Assembly: GCF_000764025.1 (NCBI RefSeq)
Contig: NZ_KN234753.1
Location: 36,545-100,544, forward strand
DNA: 64,000 bases
Direction of reading: 5' to 3'
DNA from: Pseudohaliea rubra DSM 19751
GTDB taxonomy: Bacteria > Pseudomonadota > Gammaproteobacteria > Pseudomonadales > Halieaceae
In this document: in pieces, positions 29,810-37,935 of the stretch
How the letters are laid out: each line of letters begins with the position of its first letter
Position numbering within the stretch: position 1 is the stretch's first letter
Notes under the pieces: generated by a model
The model's database searches: none
What the model was told of the DNA's origin: nothing
Seen by the model: only the letters and a program-made list of their open reading frames with translations
Made by a program: the position numbers and the translations under genes

Positions 29810-30508
29810 TCAGGTCAGCACTGGAACCGCCGCGTGCGAGCTCTCGTAGAGCGGATCATCGGCCGCACACTCGACCATCATCCCCGTCAGCAGATCGCAG
29901 TGCATCCAGTGGTGCCGAAGCTGGTCTCGACGATCCCCGTGGCAACTCCCATCCAGTCCAGCCAGGATATCGCGGTTCAGTATCGTGATTACATAGCGTG
30001 GAACAGACCAGCGGTGCTCTGCACCCTGCCTTGCGTGGACCCAGCCAGCACGCTCTTCCCATTCCAGATCCTGAGGCGGTAGTGGTAAGCAGCGCGGCCA
30101 CTGCTCCGGCTGCCACTCTTCCGGAACGGCTTCGGGGCGGTTCAGGAGAGCGTTAGCAACGGGCCAGCGGTAGATGTCGTCGTTGGGCGATACAGGCTCA
30201 CAGGCGCCGGTCAGCCTATCGAAGTCGATCCAAAGCGTTGAGCAGCCGTCCCTGTAATACCTCGGGAAAAGCGGGTGGCTCTCTTCAATCGCGGCCCATA
30301 CCTTTACCCATCGGGTATCTGTCGTAATGTGCCGGTTGCTGCTTGGAAAGGCCCTACCGGCGCTCGCTGTTGGCGCTATCAGTCCGACGCCACTACTGGC
30401 AATGAAACGGCGGCGGCTGAGCCTGGGCCTGTTCTCTGTCGTAGGTTCTGGCTCCGAAGCTGTAGAGTGAGGCGTGGTGGACTTGCGGGAGAATGGAAGG
30501 CGCTTCAT
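29810..30508 (-). CDS. Hypothetical exported protein with Tat-like signal
   Basis: 232 aa, not recognised. The N-terminus has a twin-arginine motif (RLSRRRFIASSGVGLIAPTASAGRA, residues about 29-53) after an unusually long charged leader. The mature part is rich in Trp, Arg and His (e.g. WVKVWAAIEESHPLFPRYYRDGCSTLWIDFDRL) with no membrane helix. It is monocistronic and points away from the DUF429 gene. It resembles the Tat-signal protein at 31210 only in its signal. Confidence 0.6.
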   Translation of the reverse strand: MKRLPFSRKSTTPHSTASEPEPTTENRPRLSRRRFIASSGVGLIAPTASAGRAFPSSNRHITTDTRWVKVWAAIEESHPLFPRYYRDGCSTLWIDFDRLTGACEPVSPNDDIYRWPVANALLNRPEAVPEEWQPEQWPRCLPLPPQDLEWEERAGWVHARQGAEHRWSVPRYVITILNRDILAGLDGSCHGDRRDQLRHHWMHCDLLTGMMVECAADDPLYESSHAAVPVLT

Positions 30509-30892
30509 GGGGGGCTCCTATGTGTTCCAGTGGTCTGGCGCATCTTTGGTCCACCGTTCCCGGAGCGGGCGGTTGGCGGGTGAATACCCTTCTTGATGCC
30601 GCTCTGATTATCGGTACGCCCTGCCTAGCGGTCAAACCTCGCTAAGACACCTGTCGCTTTTTCATGCATGTGCGGCTCCGCGGGGGAAAGTCCTACGGTT
30701 GAACAGCCCAAACTTCATGGCACATCGCATCGCTGCATGCTATTTTCGTTGGAACATCAAGAGAGAGCTCTGCTCCGCCAACCTGCCGACCCAGGCAAGG
30801 TGGTGACCCTGGAACCAGGGGATGTGGCCAGCCCGGCAACCAATTGGGTACCCGCATAGTTCTGAGCCTCTCTGATTCCACAGGAGGCTTGT
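30509..30892. other. 384-bp intergenic stretch in the island
   Basis: Lies between two divergent unknown genes. Short ORFs exist on both strands but have no ribosome site or familiar motif. It probably holds the promoters for both flanking genes. No repeat or RNA gene recognised. Confidence 0.5.
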
Positions 30893-31213
30893 ATGAAAGA
30901 ATCTACCAGCACACTCACTCAGGACGTGGCGCAACAGCTTGCGTTGTTTTTCCTCCAGCGCTCGACCAGTGGATGGAATGACCGGAAAGCCATAGAAGCG
31001 CATGCCGTCGGCGCTGGTCTTGAGCCAGTTACTCTTGGATTGCTTGCTACCTACACCCCATGCCTTTGCCTGAAAGACCCCACGGCCAGTCGGAACGCGC
31101 AGCAGCAGTTTCACCGGGCACAACTCGCGAGAGCCGGCGGCGGCACTGAGGCGATGAAGCGTGGCGCTGCGCTGCAATCTTTCCTCGCCTGCCAGGAGGA
31201 GTCGCAAGCATGA
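30893..31213 (+). CDS. Hypothetical protein, 106 aa, coupled to a Tat-signal protein
   Basis: Unrecognised small protein. GGAGG lies 6 nt before the ATG, which argues that it is real. It has no signal peptide or membrane helix; the N-terminal half is helical (DVAQQLALFFLQRSTSGWNDRK), the C-terminal half contains TYTPCLCLKDP. The start of the next gene overlaps its stop (ATGA), so the two are a translationally coupled pair. Confidence 0.65.
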   Translation: MKESTSTLTQDVAQQLALFFLQRSTSGWNDRKAIEAHAVGAGLEPVTLGLLATYTPCLCLKDPTASRNAQQQFHRAQLARAGGGTEAMKRGAALQSFLACQEESQA

Positions 31214-31764
31214 TCTCCCGCCGAGAATTCCTCGTAGGCATCGGCGCCGGCCTCATCCTGCCGAAATTCTTTGATCGTGCACTGGCTGCATACGACAACT
31301 TCGGTGAGGCTGTACTTGAGCGACCACAAGCACCTGATCCAACAATCATCACAGCCCGGACCTACGGAGACGGTTACCAACTGCTGCTGGGTGACCCGGA
31401 TGAGGAGCCCCCAGAGTCGATGACGCTGCGTGAGTACGTGGAGAGATATGGCTACTGGGACATCGAGTCTGCCGAAGAGCATTGGGACATGGCCCTAGAT
31501 GACCAGATGGACTTCTGGCAGTACTTCGACACCTGGTGCACAGAGGACAGCCCGAATGCCCGCGCTTACCACTTGCTGGACCGCTATGACCTCGGGTCGC
31601 TGCGGGGCCAGGGGAGGGAGAAGGTCGGCGAAATCGAGTTCATCGACGGTCCCTGCCCCGGCAACGATTACCTAGGAGTTGAGGCCGCTACTGCCCTCGA
31701 TCTAAGTCTGCTGCAGAATCGATTGAACGAACTGCGAGCGGGAATCCACCTCGTCATCGGGTAG
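31210..31764 (+). CDS. Hypothetical Tat-exported protein, 184 aa
   Basis: The N-terminus is a compact Tat signal (MISRREFLVGIGAGLILPKFFDRALA) with the RR motif at residues 4-5. The mature domain is acidic and aromatic (EEHWDMALDDQMDFWQYFDTWC). No cofactor motif is recognised. It overlaps the preceding gene by ATGA. Export of a folded protein through the Tat pathway is inferred from the signal only. Confidence 0.65.
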   Translation: MISRREFLVGIGAGLILPKFFDRALAAYDNFGEAVLERPQAPDPTIITARTYGDGYQLLLGDPDEEPPESMTLREYVERYGYWDIESAEEHWDMALDDQMDFWQYFDTWCTEDSPNARAYHLLDRYDLGSLRGQGREKVGEIEFIDGPCPGNDYLGVEAATALDLSLLQNRLNELRAGIHLVIG

Positions 31765-31892
31765 TAAACATAGCGCTGGATGCGCTTCACCAGGCGACCG
31801 CGTGCTGCGAGGTTCTTCGGGAACACTCCCGCCGCAGCGGATCAGAACAGCGCTGATAGCTAGAGGCCCGCGAAGTATTTTGACATGATTCC

Positions 31893-31921
31893 TTGACGAG
31901 GCTACATTACGGACATATAGT
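31893..31921 (+). promoter_or_regulatory. Strong sigma-70-type promoter for the GHKL operon
   Basis: TTGACG (31893-31898) and TATAGT (31916-31921) are separated by exactly 17 nt, in a locally AT-rich patch. A second TTGACA starts at about 31880. The predicted transcript starts near 31928, about 35 nt before the first gene. No other promoter of this quality was seen in the island. Confidence 0.7.
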
Positions 31922-31962
31922 TAATATATATCCCACATAAAGCAGTTATCTAGGGAATGGCA

Positions 31963-32190
31963 ATGCCGACCGAAAGCAAGAACGATCGATTCAGAAGACT
32001 GGCTGAGTCCAGAGGAAACCGGTTGATCCGTGAAATCTCCCTGCTGGGGAACCTAGCTAATCGGAAGAACTACGCTTACACAGACGAGGAGGTTGAAAGA
32101 CTGTTCGCGCCAATTCTTGAAGAGCTGGAGACAGTGAGGGCCCTCTTCGACTCAGATCCATCATCAACCAAGAGGGTACGTTTCCAATGA
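31963..32190 (+). CDS. Small helical protein, first gene of the GHKL operon
   Basis: 75 aa. The pattern RFRRLAESRGNRLIREISLLGNLANRKNYAYTDEEVERLFAPILEE is familiar as a short uncharacterised protein in accessory regions, but no function is known to me. Two amphipathic helices are likely. ATG 31963 is preferred over ATG 31957, since AGGGA (31952-31956) abuts the latter and lies 6 nt from the former. Overlaps the GHKL gene by ATGA. Confidence 0.7.
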   Translation: MPTESKNDRFRRLAESRGNRLIREISLLGNLANRKNYAYTDEEVERLFAPILEELETVRALFDSDPSSTKRVRFQ

Positions 32191-34091
32191 GTTTCGATGA
32201 ATACGGATTCCACTTCGAGAAACAAGGGCGCTCCGGCTACGAAGGCCCTATCGATCCCGCCCAGCAGTATTTCGAAGGGTCACATGCTGATCACGCCATC
32301 GTCAGGGAGACCGGGCAGAATACGCTCGACAACCCGGGCAAGTGCGCTGATGGGCCCATCAGAATGAAATTTGAGCTGGCCTCGATGAACGTCAGCGATA
32401 TTCCCGGTATCGATGAGCTCCGCAGACACATCGAAGCAGCCGCAGCCCAGACTGAAAATCAGCAGGGGCATGAGAAAATCGCCAGGGCTGCTGATATGGC
32501 TAGCGCGGAAAAAATTCCTGTATTGCGCATATCCGACTACAACACGACGGGACTTACCGGTAGCGAGTCGCTCACCTCGGAGGAGTCACCACTTAGCCGG
32601 CTTACACGAGGTAAAGGTGGGTCGCAGGATGATGAGCGCGGCGGCTCTTTCGGCATCGGCTCTGCGGTAGGCCCGATGGCGTCAGACCTCTGCACGGTTA
32701 TCTACATATCAATCGCGGAAGACACCGGCGAGTCGGTAATGGGCGCCTACACACGGCTCGCCACACATACCCTTGACGGAGAAAGCTATCGGGCGGAGGG
32801 TCACTTCACCCGACTGACCCGCGAAGATGACTTCGAATATGTCCGGCCAGCCCCAACCATCGGTCCGTTTTCTCCAAGAACCGAGCCCGGCACGGATATT
32901 TACGTTCTTGGCTATCGCATGGCCGATCGTGATCCGGAACTTGAGCGGGTTCGTGACGCGATGATCGACAATTTCATGGCAGCTATTTTTCAGGGCAAGC
33001 TGATAGTTGAAGGGTGTGCCCCGGGCAACGACTGGACCCTGGATTCTTCAACACTACGTGGATTCACAACAGGCCGGCCGGAAGCCCATGCCTTCTATGA
33101 GGCACTGATGGATCCCGAGCCCGCAGAGAAGGAAATTCCCCACGTCGGCAAAGTACGGCTGTTCGTCAATATCGACGACAGGCTGGAAAAAAAATTACAC
33201 ACCATCACGATGCGAACACCGCTGATGAAAATCGACACCTTCCGGCATAACTCCATCTCCGCAAAGTATGCGGCCGTGCTCATATGCGACAGTCACGAAG
33301 GCAACAAGTACCTGCGCCAGCTTGAGCCCCCTCAGCATCACATATGGGACCCAGCTAGAGATCCTAAGTACGGATCCTCAGTCATCAATCAGCTTAAGAA
33401 ATTCACCCGTGAGGCGCTAAAGGAAAGGATCGTTACCGACGTTGGTGACGAGGTGACGATCGACGGTCTTTCGAGATTCCTGCCAACTGAAGCCCCCATA
33501 GCAGCCACTCGAGGTGCGCCAGCCATCCCGAGCTCTGAACCTGGAACAGAGGCCACCGATGTGGAATCGGCAACAGTTCAGGGCGGTGGTGGAGAACAGC
33601 ACCCTCATGTAAATGCACCCGCCAAGAAGGTGCGGGTCAAGGTGCAGCGACCGGCAACCGGTGACGGTACCGAGGATACCAGTCGGGGTAAAGAGACAGG
33701 TGGCGCTGGGAAACGGCGCACAAAGGATGTCGGACTGCCGGGCAAGGGTGCCGCTGGTGACGGGGCCTCACGCATCGAAGGGAAAGACCTGTCATTCAGA
33801 AGCTGGAGTACACCTGCAGCAGGCGGAAGTGACGCCGTGACGACCCTTGCGGTAAGAGCGCGTCAAGACGAGAGCGGCGACATACAGCTGGTCGGGCTGG
33901 GCCCTGGCGGAGACCCCGAGCCATCATACGTTCTGCCGATCTCACGTGCGGTGCTGCACGAGGGCGGCAAGACAAGAGATATCACTGTCTCTGAAAACAC
34001 GCTGAAAGATGTCCACCTCAAGGGGGGGCAGCTAACACGAATCGACGTTCATATGCCCGCCGGAGAGCGGTACCGGCTGGGGGTGGCGTGA
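32187..34091 (+). CDS. GHKL-type ATPase, MutL/MORC/Hsp90-like, defence-associated
   Basis: 634 aa. The Bergerat ATP fold is clear: N-box RETGQNTLDN (40-49; E41 and N45 as catalytic and Mg ligands), G1 box ISDYNTTGL (115-123), and G2 box RGGSFGIGSAVG (151-162). A transducer-like middle region runs to about 430 (with LFVNIDDRLEKKLHTITMRTPLMKI). Then a long disordered, charged linker (about 445-540, PAKKVRVKVQRP), and a C-terminal beta-rich domain. No MutL endonuclease motif or Hsp90 C-domain is seen. Similar ATPases occur beside Dcm/Vsr restriction systems. Translationally coupled to its neighbours on both sides. Confidence 0.82.
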   Translation: MSFDEYGFHFEKQGRSGYEGPIDPAQQYFEGSHADHAIVRETGQNTLDNPGKCADGPIRMKFELASMNVSDIPGIDELRRHIEAAAAQTENQQGHEKIARAADMASAEKIPVLRISDYNTTGLTGSESLTSEESPLSRLTRGKGGSQDDERGGSFGIGSAVGPMASDLCTVIYISIAEDTGESVMGAYTRLATHTLDGESYRAEGHFTRLTREDDFEYVRPAPTIGPFSPRTEPGTDIYVLGYRMADRDPELERVRDAMIDNFMAAIFQGKLIVEGCAPGNDWTLDSSTLRGFTTGRPEAHAFYEALMDPEPAEKEIPHVGKVRLFVNIDDRLEKKLHTITMRTPLMKIDTFRHNSISAKYAAVLICDSHEGNKYLRQLEPPQHHIWDPARDPKYGSSVINQLKKFTREALKERIVTDVGDEVTIDGLSRFLPTEAPIAATRGAPAIPSSEPGTEATDVESATVQGGGGEQHPHVNAPAKKVRVKVQRPATGDGTEDTSRGKETGGAGKRRTKDVGLPGKGAAGDGASRIEGKDLSFRSWSTPAAGGSDAVTTLAVRARQDESGDIQLVGLGPGGDPEPSYVLPISRAVLHEGGKTRDITVSENTLKDVHLKGGQLTRIDVHMPAGERYRLGVA

Positions 34092-34942
34092 TGGCTGGTC
34101 GTGGTTCATATCCTCATCCTGTAATCGACAGCGCTGATGACGTCAGCTCTCAATTCGATGTCATTAACGTCCTTGTTGACCCGACTCAGCAGGACATCGA
34201 AATTGCCTACGAAGTGCGCACCGATGATCCTGACATCCAGGCGCTGATTGACAATGGGCTTGCGACTCATAGTCTCCGCTGGCGGTGCTCCTCAACGATC
34301 TCAACCGGCGAGTTGAGCCCTAGGGAAGATCAGCGCACCGGTGCAGGCGTGAGGCTCAAGGCGTGGCTCGATCAGGAGCTGGTAAAGGGCGACGTTGTCG
34401 CTGAGGTTCGCGTAATTGCTGCCCAGGAGATCAAAGGGCATCGTTGGACCAACCAGCACTCAGATTACGGTCATGCAAGCTTCGACCTTGAACCCGGTGA
34501 TGTTCTCGCAGACGCGGGCTCATTCCGCTTCAACGCCGAAAAGCTCTACGATCCGCTTGATCCGCCGATCGGTAGCTGCTTCAAATTTGTACGTAGCACA
34601 GAACGAAGAAAGGGTATCAAAGTACTGTTCGTTGGTGATGAGACCGTAGATGTGCAGATACCGGCACAGACGTTCGATGACTTCAGGCTTCTTGGCCATC
34701 GACCGGACCTGCAGATTGCTCTGATGGTGCTGCCTGCGTTGGTCGAGACTCTCGATTTTATCCGCAGCAGTAAGGACGTAGAACCGCTGGACGACAAGGC
34801 CTGGTATGTCGCGTTAGACGCACTCGTGCAGGAGAACGGCGGATGGGACCAAAGCCTTCTGGAGCTGGGGCAGAAGATTCTTGAGAGTCCGCTGGACACG
34901 GTAATCCGGAAAGGCATCATCTCAGAGGAGGATGACGGATGA
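34091..34942 (+). CDS. Unknown protein encoded between the GHKL ATPase and the DUF6339-like protein
   Basis: 283 aa, not recognised. The N-terminal two thirds look beta-rich (SSQFDVINVLVDPTQQDIEIAYEVRTD; EVRVIAAQEIKGHRW), the last third helical (LQIALMVLPALVETLDFIRSSKD). No catalytic motif stands out. The ATG overlaps the GHKL stop (TGATG) and its own stop overlaps the next start (ATGA), so it is made in step with both. It may be a scaffold or sensor for the ATPase; this is inference from coupling. Confidence 0.7.
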   Translation: MAGRGSYPHPVIDSADDVSSQFDVINVLVDPTQQDIEIAYEVRTDDPDIQALIDNGLATHSLRWRCSSTISTGELSPREDQRTGAGVRLKAWLDQELVKGDVVAEVRVIAAQEIKGHRWTNQHSDYGHASFDLEPGDVLADAGSFRFNAEKLYDPLDPPIGSCFKFVRSTERRKGIKVLFVGDETVDVQIPAQTFDDFRLLGHRPDLQIALMVLPALVETLDFIRSSKDVEPLDDKAWYVALDALVQENGGWDQSLLELGQKILESPLDTVIRKGIISEEDDG

Positions 34943-35706
34943 GTGCGCATATGCCCGAAGCAAGGGCTCTGACAGGAAGTGCGGTGGTTGAGGTGTACAG
35001 TGCTCTCGATGCAGCAGAAAGCCCGGTAGATTTTCTGGCAAGTGCAGATTCCATTATCGCGCGGCCGGAAAATACCCTGCCGCTGCCAGTGAGCCTAGGT
35101 ATACCCGATGAACTGAAGGTGTTTGGAACTCGTGCTATCGACACGGACAACGCGCCGCGAGTCCATGATTATCTGGGGGAAATGGATAGGGCAAATGCTT
35201 CCGATGCAAGGCTCTGGAATTACCTTGCTCTGGCGACCTACAGGTCTTACATGGAGAAGCGCTGGGGTTTGCTGAAAACCGCAGATGACCCAACAGCATG
35301 GAAACGCCGGGTCAAAGACCGATGGTTGCTTCACCCTGCAGCCATCACAAGAGGCAGGCTGGTCCGCCATGGGATTGCGCGACTGTGGTGGGTTGCCCAC
35401 CTGACCTACAGCAGATCGAAGGCGGCCGCATCCGCAGACGACCGCTATGCGTACACGAGGGAAGTCTTCAAGAGCGAAGACCGCATCAACGCTATCTTCG
35501 ACAGGGAAGTGGGTGCAAACCCTGCCGTTGTTACCGCGATTCTGGATCATGCCATTGACGCTGGCTCTGCAGCGACTGATAAGTATCTACAGCGGATCAT
35601 GCAGTTCCTGACGCTGACGAATGGCTACCGGGATATAGGTGTGCTGGATACAGCCGGAATTAGCAGCCTGATCAGCGTCGCTGTGGACCATGCACCGCGT
35701 AAATAG
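34939..35706 (+). CDS. DUF6339-like protein, last gene of the GHKL operon
   Basis: 255 aa. The core ASDARLWNYLALATYRSYMEKRW, then KDRWLLHP, then RHGIARLWWVAHLTYSRS, fits from memory the DUF6339 family, an uncharacterised helical protein often seen next to GHKL ATPases and Dcm/Vsr genes. No nuclease motif is visible. ATGA overlap with the upstream gene. Its 3' end overlaps a weak antisense ORF. Confidence 0.65.
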   Translation: MSAHMPEARALTGSAVVEVYSALDAAESPVDFLASADSIIARPENTLPLPVSLGIPDELKVFGTRAIDTDNAPRVHDYLGEMDRANASDARLWNYLALATYRSYMEKRWGLLKTADDPTAWKRRVKDRWLLHPAAITRGRLVRHGIARLWWVAHLTYSRSKAAASADDRYAYTREVFKSEDRINAIFDREVGANPAVVTAILDHAIDAGSAATDKYLQRIMQFLTLTNGYRDIGVLDTAGISSLISVAVDHAPRK

Positions 35707-36046
35707 ACGTCCTGACGGCATCGGTCGGCAAGTCAGCCACGGCTTCGGTCAAAAAGAACACGCCGCTAGCCGATCGGCTTTTCATCATAAAAGCGAATCG
35801 GGCGCGGCGCTGCTCTTCGACGCAGAACACCCCCAGCTCGGCCCTGGAATAGACCAGCAATCGAAGGCGCGTACACGAGACTTTGGGTATCTCTTTCGCC
35901 CATTGCTCTACCGTCGCGGCCTCCGATCCAGAGGAAACCTCCACTCTCCATCCGGAAAACCAGATTCCCTGCCCGGGAAGGCTGCGGACTCCCGCCCTGA
36001 TTGGCTGAGCTAAAAGGGGCACCTCAAATGAGTGGCGCCTCCACAT
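35672..36046 (-). CDS. Possible small protein antisense between the two defence operons (uncertain)
   Basis: An open frame of 124 aa (from ATG 36046) with protein-like composition (e.g. SCTRLRLLVYSRAELGVFCVEEQRRARFAFMM). It fills the otherwise empty 494-bp gap between the GHKL operon and the methyltransferase gene and converges on the former. There is no clear ribosome site and no familiar motif. A plus-strand ORF of 107 aa covers the same DNA but looks less protein-like. It could be neither. Confidence 0.3.
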   Translation of the reverse strand: MWRRHSFEVPLLAQPIRAGVRSLPGQGIWFSGWRVEVSSGSEAATVEQWAKEIPKVSCTRLRLLVYSRAELGVFCVEEQRRARFAFMMKSRSASGVFFLTEAVADLPTDAVRTSIYAVHGPQRR

Positions 36047-36200
36047 CCCGCATGGCTCGGGTTTCAGGGGTGCGGTCACTGTCAACCCACAAGTCCGAGA
36101 GTCAAGATATGTAGCATTTATACGCACATCTTGATAGCCTGGCTTGCGTCTAAGATCGCCCCCGGACAAAATGTCCAAAATATTCCCAGCGGAGGCAGTT

Positions 36201-37484
36201 GTGAACCAAGCCGTGACCATCAACGAATTCAAGGCCCTTGCCGAGCGCTTGGGGATGCCTCGCCATCAGTTGGCAGAGAAGCTTGGCAAGTCTGAACGTA
36301 CGCTTCGTCGGTGGGAAACCGGTGAGAGTCCCGCTCCGCGTGTGGCTGTCGATCTGATGCGGCGTATGCTGCAGGACTCCACATTGCCTCCCGGTGAGCC
36401 GAGCTTCACGTTCATCGATTTGTTTGCGGGCATCGGTGGGCTCCGGGCTGGGTTTGAAGCCGTGGGCGGTAACTGTGTCTTCACCAGTGAATGGAATGAA
36501 CGTAGTCGCCAGACCTATCTCGCCAACTTTGACTGCGATCACGGCATCGAGGGCGACATCACAAAGGTACCTGTTGAGGCGATTCCTGAGCACGATGTGC
36601 TGCTGGCGGGTTTCCCCTGTCAGCCGTTCTCGATTGCTGGTGTTTCCAAGAAGAACTCGTTGGGGAGGTCGCATGGCTTTCTATGCGAAGCTCAAGGCAC
36701 CCTGTTTTTCGATGTGGCGCGGATCATCGATGCACACAGACCCGCTGCTTTTCTTCTGGAGAACGTCAAGAACCTCGTCAACCATGACAAGGGCAATACC
36801 TTCCGGGTGATCCGCAAGACTCTGGAGGAGGATCTCGGCTACCGCATCGACTGGCGCGTCATCAATGGGCGAAGTTTCGTACCCCAGGGCAGAGAGCGTA
36901 TTTTCATTGCGGGTTTCCGCAAGGACACTGGATTCAGCTTCGACGGCCTCGAGCTTCCAGATATCGAAACAGGGCCGCGCATGTCAGCAGTGCTGCACCC
37001 GGAGGATGGCTCGGAAGAAGCCGAACACCCGTATACCACGGGTGCACGCGCGCGAGTATCGGACAAGTACACCCTTTCCCCAAAGCTCTGGAGCTATCTG
37101 CAAGGATACGCGGAGAAGCACCGCTCCAAAGGGAACGGATTCGGATTCGGGCTAGTGGGGCCTGATGATGTGGCACGGACTCTCTCTGCAAGGTATTACA
37201 AGGATGGTTCCGAAATACTGGTCCGGCAGAAGCGCAAGCGCCCCCGCCGACTGACCCCGCGTGAGTGTGCAAGGCTGATGGGCTTCGACCGCCCCGGGCG
37301 CCCCCGCTTTGAAATCCCAGTTTCTGATACCCAGGCCTACATGCAGTTTGGCAACGCAGTCATCGTCCCTGTGGTGGAGTCAGTTGCTGCCTACATGCTT
37401 CCTCACATTCACGATGCCATGCGTGCAAACCTCGGGCAGCGCGAGCTGGCCCTGGAGGTTCCTCAAGGACTTTCGGTTGGCTGA
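36201..37484 (+). CDS. Dcm-type DNA cytosine-5 methyltransferase with N-terminal HTH
   Basis: 427 aa. Residues 5-57 form an Xre-like HTH (AERLGMPRHQLAEKLGKSERTLRRWETGES). C5-methylase motifs: DLFAGIGG (73-80), PCQPFS with catalytic C140, ENVKNL (187-192), QGRERIFIAGF, RPRRLTPRECARLMGF and QFGNAVIVPVV. The specificity region (GNGFGFGLVGP...RTLSARYYKDG) closely resembles E. coli Dcm, so CCWGG or a near variant is the likely target. GTG 36201 is chosen: GGAGG is 5 nt upstream; ATG 36171 and TTG 36144 have no such site. The HTH may make the enzyme its own repressor. Confidence 0.93.
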   Translation: MNQAVTINEFKALAERLGMPRHQLAEKLGKSERTLRRWETGESPAPRVAVDLMRRMLQDSTLPPGEPSFTFIDLFAGIGGLRAGFEAVGGNCVFTSEWNERSRQTYLANFDCDHGIEGDITKVPVEAIPEHDVLLAGFPCQPFSIAGVSKKNSLGRSHGFLCEAQGTLFFDVARIIDAHRPAAFLLENVKNLVNHDKGNTFRVIRKTLEEDLGYRIDWRVINGRSFVPQGRERIFIAGFRKDTGFSFDGLELPDIETGPRMSAVLHPEDGSEEAEHPYTTGARARVSDKYTLSPKLWSYLQGYAEKHRSKGNGFGFGLVGPDDVARTLSARYYKDGSEILVRQKRKRPRRLTPRECARLMGFDRPGRPRFEIPVSDTQAYMQFGNAVIVPVVESVAAYMLPHIHDAMRANLGQRELALEVPQGLSVG

Positions 37485-37935
37485 TGTCTTTACATCCAGC
37501 AAGCGCAGTGAGGTCATGTCCCGCATTCGCGGGCGCGACACCCGTCCGGAACTACTGGTTCGAAAAGGCCTGCATGCACTGGGCTTTCGGTACCGCCTCC
37601 ATGACAAGCGCCTCCCGGGTCGGCCTGATCTTGTGTTCCCGAGATTCGGGGCGGTAATACTCGTCAATGGTTGTTTCTGGCATGGGCATGACTGCCACCT
37701 GTTCCGATTGCCTGCTACACGGCGTGGTTTCTGGCAGCAAAAAATTGAATCCAACAGGGTCAGGGATGCTCGTAACCTGCGACTACTGGAGGACGCCGGG
37801 TGGCGTGTTCTGGTTGTCTGGGAGTGTGCGTTGAAGGGCAAAGAAAGACTGCCTGTCGAGCTTGTTATATCCCGAATAAGCGAATGGCTTACAGGGGGCG
37901 GAGAGTCTTGCGAAGTGCGAGGTTCGCTTCAATGA
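37477..37935 (+). CDS. vsr: Very short patch repair (Vsr) endonuclease
   Basis: 152 aa. Nicks the T of T:G mismatches left by deamination of 5-methylcytosine. From TTG 37477 the numbering matches E. coli Vsr: catalytic D51 and H69 in FWHGHDC, aromatic wedge residues F67 and W68, and zinc ligands C66, H71, C73 and C117. The start codon lies inside the methyltransferase end (overlap 8 nt), and the next gene overlaps by ATGA, so the three are one operon. Confidence 0.94.
   Translation: MADVFTSSKRSEVMSRIRGRDTRPELLVRKGLHALGFRYRLHDKRLPGRPDLVFPRFGAVILVNGCFWHGHDCHLFRLPATRRGFWQQKIESNRVRDARNLRLLEDAGWRVLVVWECALKGKERLPVELVISRISEWLTGGGESCEVRGSLQ

Noticed and set aside
29729..30082. 117-aa plus-strand ORF opposite the Tat-signal protein
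   Set aside because: Lies antisense to a better supported gene and shows no motif.
35690..36013. 107-aa plus-strand ORF after the DUF6339-like gene
   Set aside because: No ribosome site, odd composition, and overlaps a more protein-like frame on the other strand.
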